A stretch of DNA of 8,638 nucleotides from Chitinophaga pinensis. GTDB taxonomy: Bacteria > Bacteroidota > Bacteroidia > NS11-12g > UBA9320. The stretch spans positions 1 through 8,638 of the forward strand of contig CAMDCQ010000094.1 of assembly GCA_945890595.1 (NCBI GenBank), read 5' to 3'. Within the stretch, counting starts at the first letter, position 1, and the number at the start of each line of letters is the position of its first letter. The notes below the pieces were generated by a model. The model was not told the DNA's origin, ran no database searches, and saw only the letters and a list, made by a program, of their open reading frames with translations. Of this stretch, positions 1-7,567 are shown piece after piece. A program made the translations under genes and the position numbers.

Positions 1-1881
1 ATCTATGTAACTAAATTCTCGTCCGATGGGAAAGTGCTATTGGGTTCTACCTTTTTGGGAGGTGATAGAAACGATGGACTAAATCAAAGTTCTCTTTTGC
101 GTTATAATTATTCTGACGACTACCGCGGAGACATCATTACAGACGATGACGGAAATATTTTTGTGGCAACGTGTACTTTTTCTGATAACATGCCAACAGT
201 AAATGCCTTTCAAAATGCCAGGAAAGGCGGATATGATGGGTATGTATTTGAACTTTCGCCAGATCTTAAGACCCTTCATTGGGCTACCTATCTGGGAGGA
301 AGTGGTGCGGACGCATTGTATAGTATTAAGTTGGGCACACAAAACAGAATCTATGTAGCGGGAGGTACAACCAGTAGCAACTTAGACACTACGGCAGGTG
401 TATATGGTTCAACCTTCAGTGGAGATGTAGATGGCCTTCTGGCTGTAATGGATAAAACAGACAGAAGTTTGCTTAGATTATCATATTGGGGCACGTCTGC
501 CTATGATCAGATTTATTTTATAGGTTTAGATGCAGATGAGCGGATATATGCAGCGGGTCAAACGGAGGGAGCCATTACCAAAACGACAGGAGCGTATGGT
601 AGTAGCAATCTGGGTCAGTTTGTTTTTAGAATAGACACCCTCCTTCAGAATGTTGATTTGCAAACAACCTTTGGGAACAGCAACTTAAAACCCAATTTAA
701 CACCCAGTGCTTTTTTAATAGACGTATGTGATCATATTTACTTTTCAGGCTGGGGTTCTAATGTAGAACCAGATCTACATCCGGGCTCAACTTTGAATAT
801 GCCATTCACCGCGGATGCTGTTCAAAAAGAAACAGATGGAGAGGATTTTTACATTATTGTGTTTGGTAGAGATGCCAAAGACCTGCTCTATGCTACGTAT
901 TTTGGAGGGGATAGCACTGGTGACCACGTAGACGGTGGAACTAGCAGGTTTGACCGCAAAGGTGTTGTGTATCAGAGCGTGTGCAGCAGCTGTCCTGAGC
1001 AAGGTAGACGAGGATATCAGGATTTTCCGACCACGTCTGGAGCCGTTTATACCAAAAATCCAAGTGTACGGTGTTCCAACGCTTCTTTCAAAATAGACTT
1101 ACAAATAAAATCAGCAGTAATTGCAGATTTTATCGTTACTCCAGCAATTGGTTGTGGTCCGCTCACTGTCCAATTCATTAATAAAAGTGTACTTGGAGGT
1201 ACGTTCTATTGGGATTTTGGAGACGGAGATACGTCTACGCTCTTTAATCCAAAGCATATATACCAAAACCCAGGTAAATATAGTGCAACCCTCACCGTAA
1301 TTGACAGTAATACGTGCAATGTATCATCTATATACAAACGAGAGATAACCGTTTTAGCCCAGTCCGATGCAGAATTCACGGTAAATTTTGAAGAATGCGA
1401 CAATAAGCTGACGATTGAAAATAAAAGTAAGAATGCGGCTACGTACCTATGGGATTTTGGAGATAGTACGTTTTCCGAGAGCAGCAATCCTCAACATACG
1501 TATACTGCTCCCGGGACTTTCAGCATAAAGCTTAGTGTAAACCAAGGGACACCTTGTGCCAGCAGCTACGAACAACAAGTGGTAATATCTTCAAAAATAG
1601 TTCCTCAGATTAAACTGTATAACGTCTTTACGCCTAATAATGACGGGCTCAATGATTGCTTTAAGTTTGACGGAGATTTTTTAGAATGTACAGAGTATAG
1701 TCTTAAAATATACAATCGATGGGGCGAACGCGTTTTTACCACAGACAACCCCGAAACGTGCTGGACTGGTGGCGTGTATGGTCAAGAGGAGTTATTGCCT
1801 GAAGGCACCTATTTTTTTGTTGTACAATTAGGCAAGGATAAATCAGAAGCAATTTCTGGATTAGTGGAGATGAGGTACTAG
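1..1881 (+). CDS. Secreted beta-propeller/PKD protein with gliding-motality-type (T9SS type B) C-terminal domain, 5'-partial
   Basis: The reading frame is open from base 1, and its first residues (IYVTKFSSDGK) already match the repeat pattern, so the gene starts upstream; a GTG at base 34 is not the start. Of 626 visible residues, about 1-330 hold propeller-like repeats with the recurring pattern 'F..LSPDLKTLHWATYLGG' and 'IYVAGGT', beginning near residues 1, 81, 145, 206 and 284. This resembles SBBP-type repeats. Two PKD domains follow at about 375-452 and 457-530, each with a WDFGD motif (404-408 and 484-488). The C-terminus (about 536-626) has FTPNNDGLND at 543-552 and IYNRWG, typical of the CHU_C/gliding-motility-associated domain that directs cargo to type IX secretion. 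Expected location is the cell surface or outside, perhaps in adhesion. An Arg/Gly-rich insertion near residues 331-340 looks unusual. The family is clear; the exact function is unknown. Confidence 0.9.
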   Translation: MYVTKFSSDGKVLLGSTFLGGDRNDGLNQSSLLRYNYSDDYRGDIITDDDGNIFVATCTFSDNMPTVNAFQNARKGGYDGYVFELSPDLKTLHWATYLGGSGADALYSIKLGTQNRIYVAGGTTSSNLDTTAGVYGSTFSGDVDGLLAVMDKTDRSLLRLSYWGTSAYDQIYFIGLDADERIYAAGQTEGAITKTTGAYGSSNLGQFVFRIDTLLQNVDLQTTFGNSNLKPNLTPSAFLIDVCDHIYFSGWGSNVEPDLHPGSTLNMPFTADAVQKETDGEDFYIIVFGRDAKDLLYATYFGGDSTGDHVDGGTSRFDRKGVVYQSVCSSCPEQGRRGYQDFPTTSGAVYTKNPSVRCSNASFKIDLQIKSAVIADFIVTPAIGCGPLTVQFINKSVLGGTFYWDFGDGDTSTLFNPKHIYQNPGKYSATLTVIDSNTCNVSSIYKREITVLAQSDAEFTVNFEECDNKLTIENKSKNAATYLWDFGDSTFSESSNPQHTYTAPGTFSIKLSVNQGTPCASSYEQQVVISSKIVPQIKLYNVFTPNNDGLNDCFKFDGDFLECTEYSLKIYNRWGERVFTTDNPETCWTGGVYGQEELLPEGTYFFVVQLGKDKSEAISGLVEMRY

Positions 1882-1921
1882 CGAGTCGCTTAGACCAAAA
1901 TGCAGTGCCATTCGTATACCG

Positions 1922-1929
1922 TATATTTG
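1922..1929 (+). promoter_or_regulatory. Candidate -7 promoter element (TATATTTG)
   Basis: TATATTTG matches the Bacteroidota -7 consensus TAnnTTTG exactly and ends 4 bases before the ATG of the Asp-box gene. Transcription would start at or next to the ATG, giving a leaderless or nearly leaderless message. I see no TTG at the usual -33 distance, so the call rests on the -7 box and its position. Confidence 0.4.
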
Positions 1930-1933
1930 CCCA

Positions 1934-3496
1934 ATGAGGATAACGATTACTGCATTACTTGCATTGGCATTTCTGCTTACTAAAGCGCAGTTCACGCATG
2001 TAACACTCGATAAAAGTGGCAATCCAAATGAACCGAGTATTGCCGTTCACCCAAAAACAAAATCAATCGTTTCGGCATCCAACATCAATAATTTTTATGT
2101 TAAAGAGTTGGGTGATACGGAGTACACAAAAATAAAAAGCACTTCACCTCTTGGAGTATACGGAGATCCGGTTTTGCATTACAGCGACACTTGTTTGTTT
2201 TTTGCTCACTTAGCAAAAACTCCTCAAAAAGAATATGGTGATTGGTTTGACAGAATAGTGGTTCAAAAAATAACAGATCCTGTAAACTGGATAGAGAAAT
2301 CGTATTCGGTAGGGTATAATTCGAATAAAATGCAAGATAAGCCTTGGCTATGTTCTGATAACCACAGCGCTCGCTGGAAAGGGAATGTTTATGTAACTTG
2401 GACAGAATTTGATACGTACGATAGCGATAATCCACTAGACAGAAGTAGAATCAGATTTTCAAAATACATGGCAAGTGCTGATACGTTTTCTGCAGCAATT
2501 ACCCTATCAGACACCACAGGAGATTGCTTAGACAGTGATAATACGCTAGAAGGTGTTACGACAGCCGTCGGAAAAAAAGGTGAGGTATATGCGGTTTGGG
2601 CAGGCTATGACGCCATTTGGCTGGATAAAAGCACCGATGGCGGAAACACATGGGGTAAAGACCGCAGGATTGCAACACAACCTGGTGGATGGGATATGGC
2701 GATGCCACATATTATGCGTGCGAATGGGATGCCCTTTATCGCCTGCGATACCGTTAATGATATACAATATGTAACCTGGGCAGACGAAATAAATGGCAAT
2801 GCGGATGTTTGGCTAATCTATTCCAAAGACCAAGGAATGACATGGAGCAATCGTCTTAACTTATCCAAGGATACCACCCGTGCACACCAATATTTTCCGA
2901 ACATCAGTATAAACCAAAACACCGGTGAAGTATTTGTAGCCTATTATGATTTTGCAGGCTCTGATGAAGGTATTTTCTATAGAGTTGCTGTAAGTAAAGT
3001 CTCATTAGACAAGGATTTAAAGGTGATGTATGTAACTCAACATCCTATTCCATTGCCAGGTAGAGCTATTTTTTATGGTGATTACTTAGATATAGACGTG
3101 CAAGACAAGTTGATAGCCACGGTTTATACAGCCAATGATTTGACCAATGCAACAAGTATAGAAATGGGTTTTACGGTAGATTACACGAAGTGCATGGCAT
3201 ATAATGTGAATACGACAAAAAATGATGTAATCGCTATCCTTGATGAAGCGGATAGTCTGGCCTTATGGGTCAACTCCTCAGTGCCCATAGTAGTGCGCTA
3301 CACAATAAAAGTGAAATCACATGATAAGTTAGTTTATGCACAAAAAGGTGGCGGTCTCTATACGGCTGAGGATTACCCTAAAGATTCTCCTATAATGTCA
3401 ATTAAAAAGCCTGAAGAAGATTGCACAGTGAAAATAAACGTCTCCATAAGAAGGAAATTTGCGCTTAGAAAACAAAAATATAAGCTGACGAAGTAA
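1934..3496 (+). CDS. Exported sialidase-fold (Asp-box/BNR repeat) protein
   Basis: This 520-residue protein starts with a clear Sec signal peptide: MRIT, a hydrophobic stretch at about 4-16, and a likely cut after Ala18 before Gln19. The mature part reads as a beta-propeller of the sialidase superfamily. Two Asp-box motifs of the form S-x-D-x-G-x-T-W are visible at residues 233-240 (STDGGNTW) and 297-304 (SKDQGMTW), and NEPSIAVHP near the N-terminus resembles the first blade of such proteins. Asp-boxes are structural turns, so they show the fold, not the activity; I cannot identify a sialidase arginine triad. The last roughly 100 residues look like a separate beta-rich region ending in a Lys/Arg-rich tail. 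No T9SS C-terminal domain is seen, so it may stay in the periplasm or leave by another route. It lies 52 bases after the preceding gene, with its own candidate promoter. Confidence 0.8.
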   Translation: MRITITALLALAFLLTKAQFTHVTLDKSGNPNEPSIAVHPKTKSIVSASNINNFYVKELGDTEYTKIKSTSPLGVYGDPVLHYSDTCLFFAHLAKTPQKEYGDWFDRIVVQKITDPVNWIEKSYSVGYNSNKMQDKPWLCSDNHSARWKGNVYVTWTEFDTYDSDNPLDRSRIRFSKYMASADTFSAAITLSDTTGDCLDSDNTLEGVTTAVGKKGEVYAVWAGYDAIWLDKSTDGGNTWGKDRRIATQPGGWDMAMPHIMRANGMPFIACDTVNDIQYVTWADEINGNADVWLIYSKDQGMTWSNRLNLSKDTTRAHQYFPNISINQNTGEVFVAYYDFAGSDEGIFYRVAVSKVSLDKDLKVMYVTQHPIPLPGRAIFYGDYLDIDVQDKLIATVYTANDLTNATSIEMGFTVDYTKCMAYNVNTTKNDVIAILDEADSLALWVNSSVPIVVRYTIKVKSHDKLVYAQKGGGLYTAEDYPKDSPIMSIKKPEEDCTVKINVSIRRKFALRKQKYKLTK

Positions 3497-3588
3497 TTGT
3501 AAATACGCTTATTTTCAGTTGGTTATGCAATTTATCAGGTAAAAATAAAAATACCTTTAACTAGAATAACGACCAGAAGACATTTACG

Positions 3589-3619
3589 TTGACTTTTAAG
3601 CACAAAACCACTTAATTTG
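3589..3619 (+). promoter_or_regulatory. Candidate ppiD promoter (TTG-N20-TTAATTTG)
   Basis: TTG at 3589-3591 and TTAATTTG at 3612-3619 are 20 bases apart. This fits the Bacteroidota pattern TTG-N17 to 23-TAnnTTTG with one mismatch in the -7 box. The start of transcription would fall near 3625, leaving a leader of about 18 bases with an A-rich stretch before the ATG instead of a Shine-Dalgarno sequence. It is the only site in the window where both elements fit well. The rest of the 3497-3642 gap is AT-rich; a weak 5-bp inverted repeat (AGGTA/TACCT, 3537-3556) lacks a T-run. Confidence 0.5.
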
Positions 3620-3642
3620 CACACTATTTTTTAAAGACCAAT

Positions 3643-5781
3643 ATGTCAGATAAATATAACAACGAAGAAGAAAGCCTTTTACAGAAAATCCAAAATAAAT
3701 CTGGATGTCTTTTATTGGTAATTGGTGCAGCTATGCTAGCATTCGTACTTACAGACTTTGTAAGTTCAGGAACCAGTATTTTTGGTTCTAGCGAAAACAA
3801 TGTAGGATCAATAGCTGGTCAGCCCGTAACGTATGAAGAATTTAATGGTAAGTTCGAAGAACTAAAAAATCAAGTGTTACAAAACAATCCTGGATTTGTA
3901 ATGGATGAAACTACTTCTGCGCAATACAGAGATGAAGCTTGGAAACAATTGATAGAAGCCAAAACTATTAAGCCTCAACACGAAAAATTGGGATTATCCA
4001 TAAGTGCAGCAGAGCTTGAGGATTTGACTATTGGAGACAATACGCACTCACAAATTCGTCAGTCGTTTACTGACCCAAAAACAGGAGTTTTTGACAAAAA
4101 CAGATTGGTGAGATTCCTAAAAGAGGATATTAATGCTAATCCAGAGGCTTTGAAAAGCTGGAAAACCTTTCAAGATCAATTTACGGCAAGCTTAGTTGCT
4201 CAAAAATATTCTGCATTGATAGCGAGTTCTTTTTACGCTACGGATTTAGAGGCAAGAACAAAAGGTCAGGATGAACGTAAATCTGTAAATGCAAGCATAG
4301 TTGCACTTCCTTATCAGCAATTAGCAGACTCATTGTACGAGGTTTCTGATAGACAATTAATTTCTTATGCGAAACGATTTGGTGAGAAGTACGAGCAGAA
4401 AGCGAGCAGAGATATGGAATTTGTAAATCTCTACGTTATACCATCAAGAGAGGATTCGCTTAGAATGCTTGATTGGTCTGCAGAAGCGATTGAGAAATTT
4501 GCAACCACTACGGAAGATTCATTATTTGTGAGCATCATGAATAGTGAAACACCATTTGATCCTAGCTTTAAAGTGAGAGGTTCTTTTTCTCCAGAAATGG
4601 AAGATAACATTTTTGGTGCAGAAACGGGTAAAGTGGTTGGACCATTCCAAAAAGATGGCGTGTATACACTATTTAAAGTATTAGCTACGGGAACGGATTC
4701 GCTTCGTTCCGTAAAAGCAAGTCATATTCTTTTTAGCGTATTTGGTACAGATACAGCTAAGGCTGAAGAAGAAGCACGAGCGGTATTAGCAAAAATCAAA
4801 AGTGGAGAAACTACGTTTGCTGCGGAAGCTTCTTTGAAAAACTACGACGCTACGCGTAGTACAGGTGGCGATATGGGCTGGGTGCGTGAAGGAAGTGGTG
4901 CTTATCCAAAAAGATTACTAAACACCTTGTTTAATAGTGGTGATGGTAATTATGTAATAGCTAGAAGTGAGCAAGGCGTGCATATAGCAAAAGCTACGAG
5001 TGGAGTAAGCCGTAAAACAGTACAGGTTGCGGTGTTAAATCAAAGTTTATACGCAAGTTCAACGACAGACGGCGACGTGTACAAGCTAGCTGGTGAGTTA
5101 TTAACCAAAGCACAAGGAGATAAAAGCTTTGAAGAAGTAGCCGAATCTATGAACATTACGAAACGTGTGGCGAATAGAATAACAGAAGAAAATAGAGCAA
5201 TTTCAGGAGTTTCAGAGTCTAACAAAATAGCGCGTTGGTTATTTGACGAGAAAACCAAAGAAGGCGATATTTCTCCAATAATTGACCTTAACGGAAGTTA
5301 CTTAGTAGCTAGAGTTTCTAAAATGAGAAACGCGGGATTACCTGATGCACAAGACTTGAGAGGTGAACTAGAAATGTTGGTTAGAAATGAATTGAAAGCG
5401 AAAGATCTTATGACGAAGATGGAAGGAGCTTTAGCCAAAGCAAAAACGGCAGATGCACTAGCAAAGGCGCTTGGAGTGAACGTAATAGCAGCACCTGCTA
5501 CTTCTTTCATGACGGGAAGTTTGGCATTTATTGGTCAAGACGAAAAAATTATAGGTACTGTATTGGGCACGCCTGCGGGCAAACGTTCTGAGGTTATCGA
5601 AGGTAAAGGTTCTGTTGCGGTGGTTTTCGTAAACAATGAAAATCAATACGATCCAGCTGATATTGCTTCGGTAAAAATGCAACTTAGAATGGAAAACTCT
5701 CAATCTATAGAAGGTGACATTCAAATGGCTCTGAACAAATTAGCAGATGTGAAAGACACACGTTACAAGTTCTACGATTAA
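3643..5781 (+). CDS. ppiD: PpiD-like periplasmic peptidyl-prolyl cis-trans isomerase (SurA N-terminal + parvulin domain)
   Basis: This is a membrane-anchored folding factor that catalyses cis-trans isomerisation of proline bonds and acts as a chaperone for proteins emerging into the periplasm. The 712 residues begin with a short charged cytoplasmic tail (1-20), then one membrane segment (about 21-39), giving an N-in anchor. A SurA_N/PpiD-type chaperone region follows (about 50-350). A parvulin rotamase domain lies at about 357-454, with ASHILF (His361), GGDMGW at 408-413 and a second His at 447, all as in active parvulins. A second, degenerate parvulin-like segment (about 496-560) and a helical, Lys/Ala-rich C-terminal part follow. 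E. coli PpiD is shorter (623 residues) with the same order; the longer form is common in Bacteroidota. It has its own candidate promoter, and an intrinsic terminator lies 37 bases after its stop, inside the next gene. Confidence 0.9.
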   Translation: MSDKYNNEEESLLQKIQNKSGCLLLVIGAAMLAFVLTDFVSSGTSIFGSSENNVGSIAGQPVTYEEFNGKFEELKNQVLQNNPGFVMDETTSAQYRDEAWKQLIEAKTIKPQHEKLGLSISAAELEDLTIGDNTHSQIRQSFTDPKTGVFDKNRLVRFLKEDINANPEALKSWKTFQDQFTASLVAQKYSALIASSFYATDLEARTKGQDERKSVNASIVALPYQQLADSLYEVSDRQLISYAKRFGEKYEQKASRDMEFVNLYVIPSREDSLRMLDWSAEAIEKFATTTEDSLFVSIMNSETPFDPSFKVRGSFSPEMEDNIFGAETGKVVGPFQKDGVYTLFKVLATGTDSLRSVKASHILFSVFGTDTAKAEEEARAVLAKIKSGETTFAAEASLKNYDATRSTGGDMGWVREGSGAYPKRLLNTLFNSGDGNYVIARSEQGVHIAKATSGVSRKTVQVAVLNQSLYASSTTDGDVYKLAGELLTKAQGDKSFEEVAESMNITKRVANRITEENRAISGVSESNKIARWLFDEKTKEGDISPIIDLNGSYLVARVSKMRNAGLPDAQDLRGELEMLVRNELKAKDLMTKMEGALAKAKTADALAKALGVNVIAAPATSFMTGSLAFIGQDEKIIGTVLGTPAGKRSEVIEGKGSVAVVFVNNENQYDPADIASVKMQLRMENSQSIEGDIQMALNKLADVKDTRYKFYD

Positions 5782-5789
5782 TATCTTTG
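5782..5789 (+). promoter_or_regulatory. Candidate -7 promoter element (TATCTTTG) overlapping the hydrolase TTG start
   Basis: TATCTTTG is an exact match to TAnnTTTG, and its last three bases are the proposed TTG start codon. A promoter here would start transcription near 5794-5796, after that TTG, so it could not serve that start. Either the box is chance, or the hydrolase is made from the ppiD message. No TTG is seen at -33 distance. Confidence 0.25.
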
Positions 5790-6575
5790 AACTTAACATA
5801 TACTAATATTTCATATTCAAAGGTGGGGAGTGGTCCCCACCTTTGTTTTTTACACGGATTTTGCGAGAACAGTTCTATTTGGGACGATTTAATTGCCCAT
5901 TTATCATTGTGTTATACCTGCATTGCAATAGACTTACCGGGCTTTGGTAAAAGCAGCCAAATGGCTTTTGGTAGCTTAACGCAAGTAGCAAGACAAGTGC
6001 ATGAATTACTGGTTTTTGAGAATGCTACACATACCATTATGTGGGGGCATAGTTTGGGAGGATATATTCTAGCAGATTATATGGAGCAGTTCGGCACCGA
6101 GCTTAGAGGAGCAGCATTTGTGCACTCCACAGTTATGGCAGATAGTGATGAAAAAAAGATAAATAGGGAAAAAACAATTCGGTTTATTGAGAAGCGTGGA
6201 ACCAAAGAGTTTTTCAGTTTCTTTGTTCCGGGCCTTGTAGCACCCTTGCACGTAGATATAGCCAAGGAAAAGATGACACCAATGGTAAGTTCAACCCTAA
6301 CCAGCTCGATAATAGCAGGATTGGAAGCAATGAAAAATAGGGAAGACAAACGAGCCGTGCTATCCCAATTTACGAAGCCTGTGCTTTGGCTTAAGGGAGA
6401 AGAAGACACTCATTATCCTAAAGATGAAGTGTATAAATTGGCAGCTCTATGTGCGATTTCTCAAGTAAGTGTACTTGAAGATGTCGGCCATCTGTCGATG
6501 CTTGAAGATCAAAAAAAATGCCTACACGAGGTGCAGGCATTTTTGAACTTTATTGAGTCCGTTTCTGGCACTTAG
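5787..6575 (+). CDS. Alpha/beta hydrolase
   Basis: The 262-residue protein is a soluble alpha/beta-hydrolase-fold enzyme. The oxyanion-hole motif HGF is at 23-25, DLPGFGKS at 49-56, the nucleophile elbow GHSLGG at 87-92 (Ser89), a likely acid Asp207 in KGEEDTHYP, and the catalytic His235 in VGHLSM, so the triad looks complete. Length is usual for esterase or C-C hydrolase-like members; the substrate cannot be read from sequence. The start is taken as TTG at 5787: the family normally has about 20 residues before HGF, and I see no in-frame ATG before that motif or in the 60 bases upstream. It starts 5 bases after the ppiD stop, an operon-like spacing. A strong terminator hairpin lies at codons 11-22, so expression must involve read-through or ribosome-driven antitermination. 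A second terminator lies near its 3' end. Confidence 0.85.
   Translation: MNLTYTNISYSKVGSGPHLCFLHGFCENSSIWDDLIAHLSLCYTCIAIDLPGFGKSSQMAFGSLTQVARQVHELLVFENATHTIMWGHSLGGYILADYMEQFGTELRGAAFVHSTVMADSDEKKINREKTIRFIEKRGTKEFFSFFVPGLVAPLHVDIAKEKMTPMVSSTLTSSIIAGLEAMKNREDKRAVLSQFTKPVLWLKGEEDTHYPKDEVYKLAALCAISQVSVLEDVGHLSMLEDQKKCLHEVQAFLNFIESVSGT
5818..5851 (+). terminator. Intrinsic terminator of ppiD embedded in hydrolase codons 11-22
   Basis: A perfect 11-bp inverted repeat, CAAAGGTGGGG (5818-5828) and CCCCACCTTTG (5835-5845), has a 6-base loop AGTGGT and is followed at once by six T (5846-5851). The GC-rich core and T-run are those of a textbook rho-independent terminator on the + strand. On the minus strand no T-run follows, so it acts in one direction. 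It lies 37 bases beyond the ppiD stop but inside the hydrolase frame, just before the HGF motif. Confidence 0.8.
6514..6544. terminator. Bidirectional intrinsic terminator inside the 3' end of the hydrolase gene
   Basis: AAAAATGCCT (6514-6523) pairs with AGGCATTTTT (6535-6544). An A/C mismatch, then CAC/GTG, close the stem on a GAG loop. On the minus strand the stem is followed by a run of T (the complement of A6511-6518), making a strong terminator for the convergent DUF2147 gene, which stops at 6602. On the + strand five T follow, about 30 bases before the hydrolase stop, so it may also end that message. Confidence 0.7.
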
Positions 6576-6601
6576 TCAGTCCATCAATAATTTTTAAAGG
6601 T

Positions 6602-7066
6602 TTATTTTATTCGTTGCCAATCGGATGTACGACCTAACCAGGTCATGCCCATTACATAGCCGCGAAGCTTCAATACTTTTTTATTATCGCCCTCAAAGTA
6701 AACATATCCATCGTATGTTTTACCTTCAGTAGGATCGTAAATCGTCCCGTTCTCCCACTTTTGTTCAGAGGCATTCCATGTAAAACCATTCATAATAACC
6801 ATACCTAAACGATCTCTGTTACGCAGGTTAGCTTTTGGGTTGTTTGGGTCTTTTTTGGGTGTTCCGTCAGGATTGTTGGGTGCTGTTAGCATTTCAATTT
6901 TACCGTAGTACTTGTCGTTGGTACCTTTGTAAATACGTATTTGAGCCGTTTTGTCGGCATTCCAGTACGTTCCTTTTACGTCGTCAGCTACTAACGCGGT
7001 TACAATCCACGCAAAGGTTGCTAAAACAACAACACTTGCTACTAATGTTAATGATACTCTTCTCAT
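6602..7066 (-). CDS. DUF2147 exported protein
   Basis: The protein has 154 residues. A signal peptide is visible: MRRVS, hydrophobic to about residue 24, with a likely cut after Ala27 (ALVA before DD). The mature part begins VKGTYWN, continues through a beta-rich domain with YYGKIEML, and ends in LGRTSDWQRI. These features and the length match DUF2147, a family of small periplasmic or secreted proteins with a lipocalin-like barrel predicted from their strand pattern; its molecular function is not established. The ATG at 7066 is chosen because the signal peptide starts there and AAAGGA lies 7 bases before it. A longer frame from 7138 would add 24 residues ahead of the signal peptide. It follows the rhodanese gene on the same strand after 132 bases and probably ends at the shared hairpin at 6514-6544. 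Confidence 0.85.
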   Translation of the reverse strand: MRRVSLTLVASVVVLATFAWIVTALVADDVKGTYWNADKTAQIRIYKGTNDKYYGKIEMLTAPNNPDGTPKKDPNNPKANLRNRDRLGMVIMNGFTWNASEQKWENGTIYDPTEGKTYDGYVYFEGDNKKVLKLRGYVMGMTWLGRTSDWQRIK

Positions 7067-7073
7067 ATTAAAT

Positions 7074-7079
7074 TCCTTT
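7074..7079 (-). promoter_or_regulatory. Shine-Dalgarno sequence deciding the DUF2147 start
   Basis: On the minus strand AAAGGA lies 7 bases before the ATG at 7066. It is the clearest ribosome binding site in a window where most genes have none, and it supports the shorter start over the upstream ATG at 7138. Confidence 0.6.
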
Positions 7080-7163
7080 GATACGTCAATAATACAGAAT
7101 TGAAATGAGTTTTTTATGCCACTCGTAAAAAATGACATCAGGAATAGTACGAACGGGATACTT

Positions 7164-7186
7164 AAAGCTCTCTTAAAAAGAACTTT
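7164..7186 (-). terminator. Weak hairpin after the rhodanese gene
   Basis: Read on the minus strand, AAAGTTCTTT and AGAGAGCTTT pair over 10 bp around a TTA loop, 12 bases after the rhodanese stop. Two pairs are G-U and hold only in the minus-strand RNA, which fits a role there. There is no real T-run after the stem, so it is a poor intrinsic terminator and read-through into the DUF2147 gene is possible. Confidence 0.3.
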
Positions 7187-7198
7187 AGAGGAGTAATA

Positions 7199-7510
7199 TT
7201 ATTTGTTAACCAGTCTATTCGCTTTTTGCCAAGATCCTGCGTTGTACGCTTCTATACCATTTTGTTTCAGTACAGAAACGGCACTACCACTTCTCATACC
7301 ACTTGCGCAGCATGCAATAATGGGTTTGTTCCATTTTTTGATGGTTTCTAACTTGGCGCTAATGTTGCCTAGCGGAATGTTTTTACTCCCTTTTACATGA
7401 CCACCCGCATATTCACCAGCACTTCGTACATCTACTATGATGGCGCCCTCTTTTATCTTTTCAGCAAGGTCTACACTCGGGCCGAATAACTTTTTTATAA
7501 AACTTAACAT
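7199..7510 (-). CDS. Single-domain rhodanese-like sulfurtransferase
   Basis: At 103 residues this is one rhodanese domain with no partner domain. It shows IIVDVRSAGEYAGGHVKGS at 24-42 (the usual DVR...E...GHI signature), IPL, and the active-site loop CCASGMRS at 67-74. Cys68 aligns with the persulfide-carrying cysteine, followed by the SGxR motif, so it should be catalytically competent as a sulfur carrier or transferase. The N-terminus MLSFIKKLFG is a short amphipathic lead common in Bacteroidota versions; no signal peptide is seen, so it is cytoplasmic. The ATG at 7510 is chosen because the frame upstream to 7618 is not rhodanese-like and would overlap the divergent gene. It shares a 76-base intergenic region with the Gre-like gene on the other strand. 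Confidence 0.88.
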   Translation of the reverse strand: MLSFIKKLFGPSVDLAEKIKEGAIIVDVRSAGEYAGGHVKGSKNIPLGNISAKLETIKKWNKPIIACCASGMRSGSAVSVLKQNGIEAYNAGSWQKANRLVNK

Positions 7511-7516
7511 TGAGCA

Positions 7517-7550
7517 CAAATGTGTGTTATTCAAACAAAAAGTAGTGCAA
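7517..7550 (-). promoter_or_regulatory. Candidate rhodanese promoter
   Basis: On the minus strand, TTG (7550-7548) is followed after 23 bases by CACATTTG (7524-7517), one base from TAnnTTTG, 6 bases before the ATG. The spacing is at the long limit of the Bacteroidota pattern, so this is a weak call. It would give a message with almost no leader. Confidence 0.3.
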
Positions 7551-7567
7551 CTAAAGTTACGAAGAAC

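Noticed and set aside
34..36. GTG at 34 as the start of the first protein
   Set aside because: The frame is open to base 1 and the residues before it already fit the propeller repeat, so the gene is cut by the window edge.
2546..2799. Overlapping open frames on both strands inside the Asp-box gene
   Set aside because: They are shadows of the real coding frame, with compositions that look like no protein family and no start signals.
3537..3556. AGGTA/TACCT hairpin after the Asp-box gene
   Set aside because: The 5-bp stem with a 10-base A-rich loop and no T-run is too weak for a terminator call.
7110..7132. Inverted repeat TTTTTTA/TAAAAAA around a 9-base loop
   Set aside because: It consists only of A-T pairs, has no T-run placed as a terminator, and is easily explained by AT-rich intergenic DNA.
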